Origin: DASUTW01 sp035513995
Lineage (GTDB): Bacteria; Actinomycetota; UBA4738; CALAEC01
Direction of reading: 5' to 3'
DNA length: 44,941 bases
Assembly (NCBI GenBank): GCA_035513995.1
Contig: DATKBL010000135.1
Span: 1 to 44,941, forward strand
A program made the translations under genes and the position numbers. Below the pieces are notes generated by a model. That model was not told where the DNA came from and did no database searches. It saw nothing but the letters and a program-made list of their open reading frames with translations. Below are positions 16,334 through 25,369 of the stretch, piece by piece. Each line of letters begins with the position of its first letter. Position 1 is the stretch's first letter.

Positions 16334-17608
16334 ATGAAGCATCGCAAATGGTTGGTACTCTCGTCGCTCCTCGGTGTCCTGGTGCTCGTCGCCGCGGCCT
16401 GCAACGGAGACGATGGCGGGACGGTCAATGGCGACAACGGACCGGAGTGCCCGGAGGGCGACACGTGCGTCGAGATCGGCGCGGGTGAAGCCATCAGGGT
16501 CGGGACTCTCCTCGTCATCACGGGTGAGAACGCGAGCCTGGGCCTCGACAGCCAGCACGGTGTCGAGCTGGCCCTGGACTACTGGGGGGACGAAGCCTTC
16601 GACGGCACGGCTGGCCAGGTCGCCGGGCACGACATCGAGCTCGTGAACGAGGACGACGGCTGCTCCGCCGAAGGCGGGACAGCGGGCGCCACGGCGCTCG
16701 CCTCGGACCCGTCCATCGTGGCGGTCGTGGGGACGAGCTGCTCGAGCGCCGGCGAGCCGGCGGCGCAGATCCTGTCGGATGCGCAGGTCGCAGTGGTGTC
16801 GCCGTCGAACACGGCGCCGTCGCTGACGGACCCCGCGACCCACCAGGAGTTCTACCTGCGGACCGCGCACAACGACAAGGTCCAGGGCGCGGCCATGGCG
16901 CAGTTCGTGGCGGAGGAGCTCGGTGTGACCACCGCGGCGACGATCCACGACGGGAGCCCCTACGCCGACCAGCTCCAGCAGGTGTTCGCGGACACCCTCA
17001 CGAGCGAGTACGGCGGCGAGGTGACCACGCAGGAGGGCATCCAGGTTGGCGACACGGACTTCGGTCCGCTGCTCAACAGCATCGCGGCGGACAGCCCGGA
17101 GTTCCTGTACTTCCCGATCTTCGTGGCCGAGGGTGGTCTCATCACCGCCCAGGCACGTGAGATCGGCGGTCTGGACGACACCGACCTGGGTGGTGCCGAC
17201 GGCATGCTCACCCCGGACTGGATCGACGCGGCCGGCGCGGACAGCGCCGAGGGCGTCTTCCTTTCTGGGCCGGACCTCGGGTTCGCGGGTGGCTTCTACG
17301 AGGCTGACTTCATCCCCGCGTACAACGAGCAGTTCGGTGAGCCCACGTCGGTGTTCCACGCGCACTCCTTCGACGCCGCGAACCTGATCTTCCAGGCGAT
17401 CGAGGAGGTGGCGATCGAGGATGGGGACGGCCTGCTGATCCCCCGCGTCGCGCTGAAGGACGCGCTGTTCTCGATCACCGGGTACGAAGGGATCGTGGGA
17501 AGCCTCGACTGCACGCCGACCGATGACGCGATCGGCGACTGCAACGCGGGCGCCACGATCACCGTCAGCGAGGTCCAGGGCGGCGACTTCGAGGTCGTGT
17601 GGCCGTAG
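16334..17608 (+). CDS. Branched-chain amino acid-type ABC transporter substrate-binding lipoprotein
   Basis: 424 aa. A lipoprotein signal (MKHRKW, hydrophobic core, lipobox VAAAC with C23) is followed by an acidic Asp/Gly linker and a type I periplasmic-binding fold (Peripla_BP_6, LivK-like): IRVGTLLVITGENASLG, VAVVGTSCSSAGEPAAQI, ATIHDGSPYADQLQQVFAD, HAHSFDAANLIFQAI. Captures an amino acid or related solute outside the cell. The ligand-contact segment GTSCSSAGEPAA (Ser/Thr-rich) is family-like. First gene of the transporter operon and separated from the permeases by a strong hairpin. Substrate not deducible; the downstream amine oxidases suggest something other than plain Leu/Ile/Val. Confidence 0.92.
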   Translation: MKHRKWLVLSSLLGVLVLVAAACNGDDGGTVNGDNGPECPEGDTCVEIGAGEAIRVGTLLVITGENASLGLDSQHGVELALDYWGDEAFDGTAGQVAGHDIELVNEDDGCSAEGGTAGATALASDPSIVAVVGTSCSSAGEPAAQILSDAQVAVVSPSNTAPSLTDPATHQEFYLRTAHNDKVQGAAMAQFVAEELGVTTAATIHDGSPYADQLQQVFADTLTSEYGGEVTTQEGIQVGDTDFGPLLNSIAADSPEFLYFPIFVAEGGLITAQAREIGGLDDTDLGGADGMLTPDWIDAAGADSAEGVFLSGPDLGFAGGFYEADFIPAYNEQFGEPTSVFHAHSFDAANLIFQAIEEVAIEDGDGLLIPRVALKDALFSITGYEGIVGSLDCTPTDDAIGDCNAGATITVSEVQGGDFEVVWP

Positions 17609-17668
17609 GACAAGACAGAGGGCGAGATCGCGTACTGACGCGATAGCCCGCGTTCGGGCGGGTGGTTG

Positions 17669-17701
17669 GCCGCGGGTGAGCCGTCGAGGCTCACCCGCGG
17701 C
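17669..17701 (+). terminator. Strong GC hairpin between binding protein and permease genes
   Basis: GCCGCGGGTGAGCC / GGCTCACCCGCGGC, a perfect 14-bp stem with loop GTCGA. There is no immediate U-tract; a TTTTT occurs about 14 nt later. Best seen as a partial terminator or 3' mRNA stabiliser that raises binding protein over permease. Confidence 0.7.
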
Positions 17702-17729
17702 CTCTACCCCAGACTTTTTCGAGAGCTGA

Positions 17730-18854
17730 ATGGCGGACGACACCGACACGAAGACCCCGGAGCCGACGGAGGCGACCCCCGGCAGCTTCCAGCGCGGCAT
17801 CATGCGGCTGCCGGTCCGCACGATCATCCTGTGGGTCCTCTCCATCGTCCTGTTGATCTTCATCGTGTGGGGCACGAGCCGGACCCTCTCCCTCGAGGTC
17901 AGCACCTTCAGCGGGGACGGGTGGAAGCGGCTCATCAGCGACGGCGTGGCCCGGGGGGCGATCTACGCGCTCATCGCCATGGGCTACACGCTCGTGTACG
18001 GCATCCTGTTCATGATCAACTTTGCCCACGGCGAGGTGTTCATGAGCGGGGCGTTCACCGCCTTCTTCATGGCCCGATGGCTCGATCAGACGGGCTTCCT
18101 GAACGAGAGCCCGGTCATCTCGCTGCTGATCCTGTTCGCCGTCTCGATGGCCGTCTCGACGACCATCGCCGTCGTCCTCGAGCGCGTGGCTTACCGGCCC
18201 CTGCGGGGCGCTCCGCGTCTCGTGCCGCTGATCACGGCCATCGGGGCCTCGCTGTTCCTCCAGAACACGTTCCGAGGGTTCTACGGCGCCAGCGCCGAGG
18301 CCTACCCCACGATCGACATCCTGGCCGGCTCCATCGAGATCCTGGGGTGGCCGATGCGGAAGATCCAGCTCGTCGTGGTTCTCGCCGCTGGGGCCCTCAT
18401 GCTGGGGCTGTTCCTGTTCATCCGGAAGACGAAGACCGGCCGAGCGATGCGAGCGGTCGGCGAGGACAAGGAGATCGCTTCGCTCATGGGGATCGACGTC
18501 GACCGGACCATCGTGAGCACGTTCGCCATCGGCGGACTCCTCGCGGGGGCCGCCGGGATCCTCTTCGTCTACCTGTTCCGCGGGGGCTCGGTGAACTTCT
18601 TCATGGGCTTCTTCCCGGGGATCAAGGCGTTCACGGCCGCGGTCCTCGGCGGCATCGGGAACGTGGTGGGGGCCGGCGTCGGCGGGCTCTTGCTCGGGGT
18701 CCTCGAGGCAGTGGGCCCCTTCCTGCTCCTCGAGGGCTTCGACGTCCCATCTCCGAACCAGCTGCAGCTGCTCATCTCGTTCAGCATCCTGGTCCTGGTG
18801 CTGATCTTCCGACCCGGCGGCCTGCTCGGCTCGCCCGACGAGGAGCGCGCCTGA
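17730..18854 (+). CDS. Branched-chain amino acid-type ABC permease (LivH-like)
   Basis: 374 aa. About eight membrane helices after a short cytoplasmic N-terminus. Signatures: LIAMGYTLVYGILFMINFAHG (residues 84-104), the hallmark LivH stretch; GEDKEIASLMGIDVDR, the cytoplasmic loop that contacts the ATPases; FPGIKAFTAAVLGGIGNVVGAGVGG. One half of the heterodimeric membrane channel. The ~70-residue N-terminus with an additional helix is longer than in typical LivH (~300 aa). Stop overlaps the next start (TGATG). Confidence 0.93.
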   Translation: MADDTDTKTPEPTEATPGSFQRGIMRLPVRTIILWVLSIVLLIFIVWGTSRTLSLEVSTFSGDGWKRLISDGVARGAIYALIAMGYTLVYGILFMINFAHGEVFMSGAFTAFFMARWLDQTGFLNESPVISLLILFAVSMAVSTTIAVVLERVAYRPLRGAPRLVPLITAIGASLFLQNTFRGFYGASAEAYPTIDILAGSIEILGWPMRKIQLVVVLAAGALMLGLFLFIRKTKTGRAMRAVGEDKEIASLMGIDVDRTIVSTFAIGGLLAGAAGILFVYLFRGGSVNFFMGFFPGIKAFTAAVLGGIGNVVGAGVGGLLLGVLEAVGPFLLLEGFDVPSPNQLQLLISFSILVLVLIFRPGGLLGSPDEERA

Positions 18855-20689
18855 TGGCGGTCCCCGCGACGGTGCAGCGGGAGGTCGCGGGGACCGAGAC
18901 GACCTCCTGGCTCAACCGGAGCCTGTTCCTGACCGGCGCGATCGGCGGGCTGGTCGCCGTCTACCTCGTGGCCGTGGGCATGGTCGAGAAGTTCCAGGCC
19001 CTGAACGTCCTCACCGACGTCCTGGCCCTGGGGCGCACCATGCTCATGATCACGTTCCTGGTGGTGGGGTACCTGGTCTCGCGACGGCTGCCGCGGCAGG
19101 GTCACCAGGCGGAGCGGCAGCGGCTCGCGGGGGGGCTCGTGGCCGGGGCGGTCGCCGGGGGCGTCGCCGCGCTGGTGCTGCTGTTCGTCGACGTGATCGG
19201 GGTCGAGCACGTCCGGCGGATGTTCCAGTCGTTCACGGTGAACCTCGTCGAGAGCGTCGTGTCCTTCGGGCGGGGTCTGGGGTTCGGGGTGATGGCGCTG
19301 CTGGTGGGAGGGGCGCTGCTCGGGCTGGCCGGCGCGGGGCTCCAGCTCCTGCCAAATCGGCTGCGCCGGGCCACCTTGACCGGCCTGGGAACCGCGATCG
19401 TCGTGAGCCTCGCGAACACGTTCATCGTGGCGGTCTTCCGGAACCTGGAGTCGAACTTCGGCCTCGACATCCCGCTCGCCTGGCTGTATACGGGGACCGG
19501 CCTGGCCTACTCGGGACTCGTCGTGATGTTCGCGGCCGGGTTCGCGGTGTCGTGGTGGCGGACCCGCACACCGCCGGAGCCCGAGACCACGCGGGCCGCG
19601 GCGATGAGCGGGGAGCGATCGCTCTGGGCCGTCTTCCGCCGCGGCCGTCCGCTCAAGATCGTCGGATGGCTGGCCCTGATCGCCCTGCTGCTGCTGATGC
19701 CGCTCATCGTGGGGCAGTTCCTCAGCCAGGTGATCAACACGGTCGGGATCTACGTGCTCCTCGGTCTGGGGCTGAACATCGTCGTTGGCTTCGCCGGGCT
19801 CCTGGACCTCGGGTACGTCGCCTTCTTCGCGGTGGGCGCGTACGCCACCGCGATCCTGACCTCGTCGGCGTCCTTCCTCGGAGGGCCGTTCAACTTCTGG
19901 GTCGCCCTGCCGCTCGTCGTGCTGATCGCGGTCTTCAGCGGCATCCTGATCGGCGCCCCTGTGTTGAGGCTCCGCGGCGACTACCTGGCCATCGTCACGC
20001 TCGGGTTCGGAGAGATCGCCCGCGTGTTCATCGCGTCCATCTGGCTCCAGGAATACCTCGGTGGGGCGCAGGGGATCCTCCGGATCCCCGGGCCGCCGCT
20101 CTTCGGCGTCAACCTGCGGGACCCGACGAACCTCTACTACATCATCCTGGCGTTCTGCCTGATCGCGGCCTTCGTGGCCTGGCGTCTGAAGGATTCCCGC
20201 GTGGGACGGGCGTGGGCGGCGATGCGCGAGGACGAGACCGTGGCCGAGGCGATGGGGATCAGCGTCATCAACTACAAGCTCTTGGCGTTCGCGATCGGCG
20301 CCGGCGTGGGCTGCCTGGGCGGCGCCTTCTTCGCGATCCAAGTGGGGTCGGTGTTCCCGAATTCGATGGACCTCCTGGTGTCGATCAACGCGCTGTCGGT
20401 GATCGTCCTCGGCGGGATGGGAAGCATCCCGGGCGTGGTCCTGGGCGCCTTCGGGCTGGTTGGGCTCCCCGAGCTGCTCCGCGAGTTCGAGGAGTTCCGA
20501 CTCCTGATCTACGGCGCCGTGCTCGTTGCGCTGATGATCCTCAAGCCGGAGGGCCTCCTGCCCGAGGTCCGAAGGCGCCTCGAGCTCCACGGGCGGGAGC
20601 TCGAGGAGGAGCAGTACGAGGATCGGGTTGGCGAGGGCGCCGAGCCCGCCCTTCGGGCCGAGGCCTCCGAGGACGAGGAGAAGAAGTGA
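18854..20689 (+). CDS. Branched-chain amino acid-type ABC permease (LivM-like) with long N-terminal membrane extension
   Basis: 611 aa, far longer than the usual 300-420 aa. The LivM domain occupies about 260-590: GIYVLLGLGLNIVVGFAGLLDLGYVAFFAVGAY, LRGDYLAIVTLGFGEI, MREDETVAEAMGISVINYKLLAFAIGA, LGGMGSIPGVVLGA. The first ~240 residues add about six hydrophobic segments (e.g. LFLTGAIGGLVAVYLVAVGM, LGFGVMALLVGGALLGLAG) without recognisable similarity to the channel. The C-terminal tail is strongly acidic (residues 575-611). Partner of the LivH-like protein. ATG at 18854 overlaps the upstream stop, and no internal start with a ribosome site is more convincing. Confidence 0.9.
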   Translation: MAVPATVQREVAGTETTSWLNRSLFLTGAIGGLVAVYLVAVGMVEKFQALNVLTDVLALGRTMLMITFLVVGYLVSRRLPRQGHQAERQRLAGGLVAGAVAGGVAALVLLFVDVIGVEHVRRMFQSFTVNLVESVVSFGRGLGFGVMALLVGGALLGLAGAGLQLLPNRLRRATLTGLGTAIVVSLANTFIVAVFRNLESNFGLDIPLAWLYTGTGLAYSGLVVMFAAGFAVSWWRTRTPPEPETTRAAAMSGERSLWAVFRRGRPLKIVGWLALIALLLLMPLIVGQFLSQVINTVGIYVLLGLGLNIVVGFAGLLDLGYVAFFAVGAYATAILTSSASFLGGPFNFWVALPLVVLIAVFSGILIGAPVLRLRGDYLAIVTLGFGEIARVFIASIWLQEYLGGAQGILRIPGPPLFGVNLRDPTNLYYIILAFCLIAAFVAWRLKDSRVGRAWAAMREDETVAEAMGISVINYKLLAFAIGAGVGCLGGAFFAIQVGSVFPNSMDLLVSINALSVIVLGGMGSIPGVVLGAFGLVGLPELLREFEEFRLLIYGAVLVALMILKPEGLLPEVRRRLELHGRELEEEQYEDRVGEGAEPALRAEASEDEEKK

Positions 20690-21477
20690 CCGAGCAGCTG
20701 CTGGTCGTCGAGGGCCTGGTGAAGCACTTCGGCGGCGTCCGTGCGGTGGACGGCGTGGACTTCCACGCGGACGAGCAGGAGATCGTGAGCGTGATCGGCC
20801 CGAACGGGGCCGGCAAGACGACGCTGTTCAACGTCGTTACCGGCTTCTACCAGGCCGACAGCGGCACGATCGAGTTCGACAAGTTCCCCCTGACGGGGCT
20901 GAAGCCGAACCGCATCGCGGCCCTGGGGATCGCCCGGACCTTCCAGCAGATCCGCCTCTTCCCCAACCTGACGGTGCTCGAGAACGCGATGGTGGGGCAG
21001 CACGCGAGGACCCGTTCGGGGCCGTTCGGGGCGATCTTCCGACCCCCCTGGACGGTTCGGGAGGAGAGGGAGATCACCGAGCGGGCGCGCGAGGTGCTTG
21101 CTTTCTTCGGGGACAGCCTCCTCCCGTACGAGGGCATGATGGCCTTCGAGCTCTCCTACGCGGACCGCCGGCGCCTCGAGATCGCCCGGGCGATGGCCAC
21201 CCACCCGAAGCTGCTCCTGCTCGACGAGCCGACCGCGGGGATGAACCCGGTCGAGAAGCACGGCCTCGTCAGCCTGATCGGGCGGCTGCGGGAGGAGCGC
21301 GGTTACACGGTGGTCCTGATCGAGCACGACATGCCCGTGGTCAAGAACGTCTCGGACCGCGTGGTGGCGCTCGACCACGGTCAGGAGATCGCGCAGGGCA
21401 CCTACGAAGAGGTCTCCAACAACGAGCAGGTGATCGAGGCGTACCTCGGGAAGAAGAAGGCGGTGGAGTCGGCGTGA
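20686..21477 (+). CDS. ABC transporter ATP-binding protein (LivG-like)
   Basis: 263 aa, GTG start overlapping the livM-like stop. Walker A GPNGAGKTT, Q-loop FQQIRLFPNLTVLENAMVG, signature LSYADRRRLEIARAMA (LSYAD variant of LSGGQ, common in LivG), Walker B LLLLDEPTAGMNP, H-loop IEHDM. Hydrolyses ATP to drive the LivH/LivM-like channel, as a heterodimer with the next gene product. Its C-terminus (YEEVSNNEQVIEAYLG) is the typical LivG/LptB-like tail. Confidence 0.95.
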   Translation: MTEQLLVVEGLVKHFGGVRAVDGVDFHADEQEIVSVIGPNGAGKTTLFNVVTGFYQADSGTIEFDKFPLTGLKPNRIAALGIARTFQQIRLFPNLTVLENAMVGQHARTRSGPFGAIFRPPWTVREEREITERAREVLAFFGDSLLPYEGMMAFELSYADRRRLEIARAMATHPKLLLLDEPTAGMNPVEKHGLVSLIGRLREERGYTVVLIEHDMPVVKNVSDRVVALDHGQEIAQGTYEEVSNNEQVIEAYLGKKKAVESA

Positions 21478-22226
21478 GCGGCGACGGGCGGCGGGCGGCG
21501 AGCGACACGACCCTCATCGAGATGCGGGGCGTCTACACGAGCTACGGCCCCGTCGAGGTGCTCCGCGACATCAGCCTCGAGGTGCCCGAGGGCAAGATCA
21601 CCTGCCTCCTGGGCGCGAACGCCGCGGGGAAGTCCACCACGCTCAAAACGATCCTCGGCATGGTCAAGCCCACCGCCGGCGAGATCTACCTGCGCGGGGA
21701 GCGGATCGACGGTGAGAACACCCAGAAGATCGTGGCCCAGGGAGTGACGATGGTCCCCGAGGGGCGGAGGCTGTTCGGGAAGATGTCAGTTCGCGAGAAC
21801 CTGGAGATCGGGACCCAGCTTCGGGAGGACGACGAGGGGATGCGGCGCGACATGGAGCGGGTGCTCGAGCTGTTCCCGCGCCTCCGCGAGCGGCTGGACC
21901 AGAAGGCCGGGACCCTCTCCGGTGGCGAGCAGCAGATGTGCGCGATCGGGCGGGCCCTGATGGCCGGCCCGAAGGTTCTGCTCATGGACGAGCCCTCGAT
22001 GGGTCTCGCCCCCATCCTCGTTGAGCAGGTGTTCGAGGTCGTCCAGGAGATCAACAAGCAGGGGACCACCATCTTCCTGGTCGAGCAGAACGCCAACATG
22101 GCTCTGTCGGTCGCCGATCGCGGGTACGTCCTCCAGACCGGCGAGGTCGTGATGTCCGACACGGCGAAGGCGCTGAGGGAGAACCCGAAGACCCGCGAGG
22201 CCTACCTCGGCGAGCTGACCGAGTAG
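21474..22226 (+). CDS. ABC transporter ATP-binding protein (LivF-like)
   Basis: 250 aa, GTG start overlapping the previous stop. Walker A GANAAGKST, MVPEGRRLFGKMSVRENLEIG (the LivF-specific VPEGR...F segment), signature LSGGEQQMCAIGRALM, Walker B VLLMDEPSMGLAP, H-switch replaced by VEQN (FLVEQNANMAL), which is normal for LivF. An N-terminal extension of about 12 residues precedes the domain. Completes the five-gene Liv-type importer. Confidence 0.95.
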   Translation: MSGDGRRAASDTTLIEMRGVYTSYGPVEVLRDISLEVPEGKITCLLGANAAGKSTTLKTILGMVKPTAGEIYLRGERIDGENTQKIVAQGVTMVPEGRRLFGKMSVRENLEIGTQLREDDEGMRRDMERVLELFPRLRERLDQKAGTLSGGEQQMCAIGRALMAGPKVLLMDEPSMGLAPILVEQVFEVVQEINKQGTTIFLVEQNANMALSVADRGYVLQTGEVVMSDTAKALRENPKTREAYLGELTE

Positions 22227-22254
22227 TGCCGAAGGGCCCGCCTGGGCACCGACC

Positions 22255-23193
22255 GTGAACCTGCCGAGCATCGACGCCGCCCTCCTGTCGCAGCTGCTCC
22301 CGATGAGCGCGGCCGTGGACGCGCTGGAGGCCGCGTTCGCGGGCACCCTACCGGAGGCGCCGCTCCGCTCCCACGTGGGGGCCGGCGAGGGCGATCTGCT
22401 GCTGATGCCGGCCGTCTCGGATCAGGGGGTCGGCGTGAAGCTCGTCACCGTGAACCCGGGGAACCCGGCCCGGGGGCTCCCGCTGGTGCAGGGCGTCTAC
22501 GTCCTGTTCGCCCCGGGCACCCTGGAGCCGGTGGCCATCGTCGACGGCGCGGCTCTCACGGGGATCCGGACGGCGGCGGTCTCGGGGCTCGCCACCCGCC
22601 ACCTGGCGCGCCCCGACGCGCGCGGTCTCGTCGTCTTCGGTGCGGGGACGCAGGCGAGGGCGCATCTCGAGGCGATGACCGCGGTGCGCCCGATCGAGCG
22701 CTTCACGGTGGTCTCACGGGCGCCGGAGCCGGCCGAGGCTCTCGCCGAGCTGGGGCGCACGCTCGGACTCGCGGCGGGGACGGGGGAGCCCTCCGCCGTG
22801 GGGGAGGCCGACATCGTCTGCACCTGCACCACGAGCGCCTCGCCCGTGTTCGCGGGGGGCGACCTGCGCCCCGGTGCCCACGTCAACGCGGTGGGCGCCT
22901 ACACGCCGGAGACGCGGGAGCTGGACGCGGAGACCCTCCGCCGGGGGCGCGTGGTGGTCGAGACGCGGGAGGCCGCGCTGGCCGAGGCGGGCGACCTGCT
23001 CCTCGCCATCGAGGAGGGGGCCTTCACGGCCGAGGACGTGGCCGCCGACCTCTCCGAGGTGGTCCGCGGCGCCCAGGTCCGGGCCTCGGACCAGGACGTC
23101 ACCGTCTTCAAGTCGGTCGGGGTCGCGTTTGAGGACCTCGTGGTGGCGCGCGCGGCGGTGGACCGGCTGACGGCGACCGGGTCAGGCGCGTGA
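22255..23193 (+). CDS. Ornithine cyclodeaminase / mu-crystallin family protein (OCD-1)
   Basis: 312 aa. NAD(P)-binding Rossmann segment GLVVFGAGTQARAHLEAM (about 122-140), preceded by the OCD hallmark IVDGAALTGIRTAAVSGLATRHLA, with GVGVKLVTVNPGNPARGLP near the substrate pocket. This family contains ornithine and lysine cyclodeaminases, alanine dehydrogenase, ketimine reductases and Delta1-pyrroline-2-carboxylate reductases; they cannot be separated by eye. 28 nt after livF and overlapping the next gene, so part of the transporter operon. A cyclic-imine (ketimine) reductase is my preferred role given two amine oxidases downstream (inference). Confidence 0.85.
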   Translation: MNLPSIDAALLSQLLPMSAAVDALEAAFAGTLPEAPLRSHVGAGEGDLLLMPAVSDQGVGVKLVTVNPGNPARGLPLVQGVYVLFAPGTLEPVAIVDGAALTGIRTAAVSGLATRHLARPDARGLVVFGAGTQARAHLEAMTAVRPIERFTVVSRAPEPAEALAELGRTLGLAAGTGEPSAVGEADIVCTCTTSASPVFAGGDLRPGAHVNAVGAYTPETRELDAETLRRGRVVVETREAALAEAGDLLLAIEEGAFTAEDVAADLSEVVRGAQVRASDQDVTVFKSVGVAFEDLVVARAAVDRLTATGSGA

Positions 23194-24338
23194 GGACGGC
23201 CGACGTTCTGATCGTAGGAGGCGGGTGTGTCGGCGCCAGCGCCGCGTACCACCTGGCCGCGGCCGGGGCGGGGTCGGTGCTGCTGCTGGACCGGGCCGAG
23301 GACCTGGGAACCGGCTCGACGGCGGCCGCCGCCGGAGGGTTCCGCCACCAGTTCGGGAGCGAGGTGAACGTCCGCCTCTCCCTCGCCAGCATCCCCATGC
23401 TGACTCGGTTCGAGGAGGAACACGGCCTCCCCCTCGACGTCGACCAGGACGGGTACCTTCTGCTGGTGCGAGACGAGACGGCCTGGGAGGGGTTCCGAGC
23501 GGCGGCGGAGATGCAGCGCGGGCTCGGCGCCCGGGTGGACCTCCTCACGGGGCCGGAGGCGGCCGAGCTGGTCCCCGGCCTGATGGTCGAGGACGTCGTG
23601 GGCGCCACGTTCGGCCCCGACGACGGGATCGCCGACACGTCCGGGCTGACCCACGGGTACGCGACGCTGGCTCGGAGGTCGGGGGCCGAGATCGAGACCG
23701 GGGCCGAGGTCGTCGAGCTTCTCATCGAGGGAGACCGGGTGGCCGGGGCCAGGACCGGTGCCGGGGAGGAGATCCGGGCGGGCGCCGTTGTGAACGCGGC
23801 CGGCCCCTGGGCCGGGCAGGTGGCGGCCACCGCGGGGGTGGAGCTGCCGCTGGACCCGATCCCCCGGAACGTCGTGGTCACCGGGCCGTTCGCCGGAGCC
23901 CCCGAGCGGCGGACGCTCGTCGTCGACACCCCGACGAGCTTCTATTTCCATCGGGAGGGGCCGGGCGTCCTGATGGGGATGGGGTCATCGGACGAGCGAC
24001 CCTCGTTCGACACGACGGTCGATCAGGCCTTCGTCGCGGAGGAGATCCTGCCCACCGCGATGCGAACCTTCCCGCCCATCGAGGAGGCGGGGATCGAGAA
24101 CACGTGGTGCGGCCTCTACGAGATGACCCCCGACCGACACCCGATCATCGGGGAGGCGATCCCAGGCCTCTACCTGGCGAACGGGTTCAGCGGACACGGG
24201 TTCCAGCACTCGCCGATCGTGGGCAAGCTGCTCGCCGAGATGATCGTGGACGGGGCCGCGTCAACCGTCGACGTCTCCTCGCTGTCGCTGGATCGTTTCG
24301 AGCGCGGGCGACCGGTCGTGGAGACCCACGTCATCTGA
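23190..24338 (+). CDS. FAD-dependent amine/amino-acid oxidoreductase (DAO superfamily, SoxB-like)
   Basis: 382 aa, GTG overlapping the OCD-1 stop. N-terminal dinucleotide motif VLIVGGGCVGASAAYHLA (about 6-23), then GSTAAAAGGFRHQFGSEVNVRLS, a stretch typical of sarcosine oxidase beta, D-hydroxyproline dehydrogenase and proline-dehydrogenase-beta-like enzymes. C-terminal FAD contacts: YEMTPDRHPIIGEAIPGLYLANGFSGHGFQ. Oxidises a secondary or primary amine to the imine. No signal peptide, cytoplasmic. Which amine is unknown. Confidence 0.88.
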   Translation: MRTADVLIVGGGCVGASAAYHLAAAGAGSVLLLDRAEDLGTGSTAAAAGGFRHQFGSEVNVRLSLASIPMLTRFEEEHGLPLDVDQDGYLLLVRDETAWEGFRAAAEMQRGLGARVDLLTGPEAAELVPGLMVEDVVGATFGPDDGIADTSGLTHGYATLARRSGAEIETGAEVVELLIEGDRVAGARTGAGEEIRAGAVVNAAGPWAGQVAATAGVELPLDPIPRNVVVTGPFAGAPERRTLVVDTPTSFYFHREGPGVLMGMGSSDERPSFDTTVDQAFVAEEILPTAMRTFPPIEEAGIENTWCGLYEMTPDRHPIIGEAIPGLYLANGFSGHGFQHSPIVGKLLAEMIVDGAASTVDVSSLSLDRFERGRPVVETHVI

Positions 24339-25369
24339 TGGACGCTGACGTCGTCGTCGTCGGGGCCGGGGCGGTCGGGTCGGCGGCCGCGCGCGCACTC
24401 GCCCGGCGCGGGCTCGACGTGATCGTCTTGGAGCGCTTCCGGATCGGCCACGATCGGGGGTCGAGCCACGGCGACGCGCGGGTCTTCCGCCACTCCTACG
24501 ACGCCCCGGAGTGGGTCCGGATGATGAGAGAGGCGATCGAGCTCTGGGGCGAGCTCGAGGACGAGGCGGGTGAGCCCCTGCTCACGCGGACGGGTGGGAT
24601 CGATCTCGACCCCCCTCCCGAGAACGCCGCGTCGCTCGACGCGGAGGCGGTGCCTTTCGAGATGCTGTCGGCCGGTGAGACGATGGAGCGGTACCCGTCG
24701 CTCGCGATACCTCCCGCCGCGGAGGTGTTGTTCCAGGCCGATGCCGGGATCGTCCATGCCGACCGAGCCTGGCGGGCTCTGGTCGAGGGCGCCCGGAGCG
24801 CCGGGGTGGACGTGCGCGAGGAGATCCGGGTGGTCTCCGTCTCGGCGAGCGATGAGAGCTTCGAGGCGCGTACCGAGGGAGGGCTGGTGACCGGACGCGT
24901 GGGGATCATGGCGGCCGGGGCATGGAGCCGGGAGCTCCTCCGGCCGCTGGGGATCGACCTCCCGGTGCGGGTGACGCGCGAGTCGCCGGTGTACTTCGAG
25001 GCCGAGGAGCTCCCCGTCGTCGTGGTGGACTGGAGCCGGGAGCCGCTGGCGTACGCCCTGCCCAGTCCCGGGTTCGGCCTGAAGGCGGCGGAGCACCACG
25101 CCGGCCCGGAGACGGACCCGGAGGAGGGGGGCGGTCCCGACCAGGGCTCCGCCGACCGGGTGCGCGTATGGGTGGCGGAGCGGTTCGCCCCGATGGACCC
25201 GAAGCCGCTGCACGCGGAGGGCTGCCTCTACACGACGACCGCCGACGAGCGGTTCGTCCTGGAGCGTCACGGCGCCCTGGTCGTCGCCTCGGCGTGCAGC
25301 GGCCATGGCTTCAAGTTCGTCCCGTGGTCGGGCGCGCGCGCGGCGGCGCTGGCGGCGGAGACGTCGTGA
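24338..25369 (+). CDS. Monomeric sarcosine oxidase-like FAD enzyme (MSOX/SolA family)
   Basis: 343 aa, start overlapping the previous stop. GxGxxG motif VVVVGAGAVGSAAARALARRG and ERFRIGHDRGSSHGDARVFRHSY, the MSOX/N-methyltryptophan oxidase signature. C296 in EGCLYTTTADERF corresponds to the cysteine that binds FAD covalently in MSOX, so a covalent flavin is expected. ACSGHGFKFVPWSG near the end is the FAD pyrophosphate region. Acts on N-methylated or cyclic secondary amino acids (sarcosine, N-methyl amino acids, pipecolate or proline) in characterised relatives. An insert around 250-270 (ETDPEEGGGPDQGS) is acidic and loop-like. Confidence 0.88.
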   Translation: MDADVVVVGAGAVGSAAARALARRGLDVIVLERFRIGHDRGSSHGDARVFRHSYDAPEWVRMMREAIELWGELEDEAGEPLLTRTGGIDLDPPPENAASLDAEAVPFEMLSAGETMERYPSLAIPPAAEVLFQADAGIVHADRAWRALVEGARSAGVDVREEIRVVSVSASDESFEARTEGGLVTGRVGIMAAGAWSRELLRPLGIDLPVRVTRESPVYFEAEELPVVVVDWSREPLAYALPSPGFGLKAAEHHAGPETDPEEGGGPDQGSADRVRVWVAERFAPMDPKPLHAEGCLYTTTADERFVLERHGALVVASACSGHGFKFVPWSGARAAALAAETS

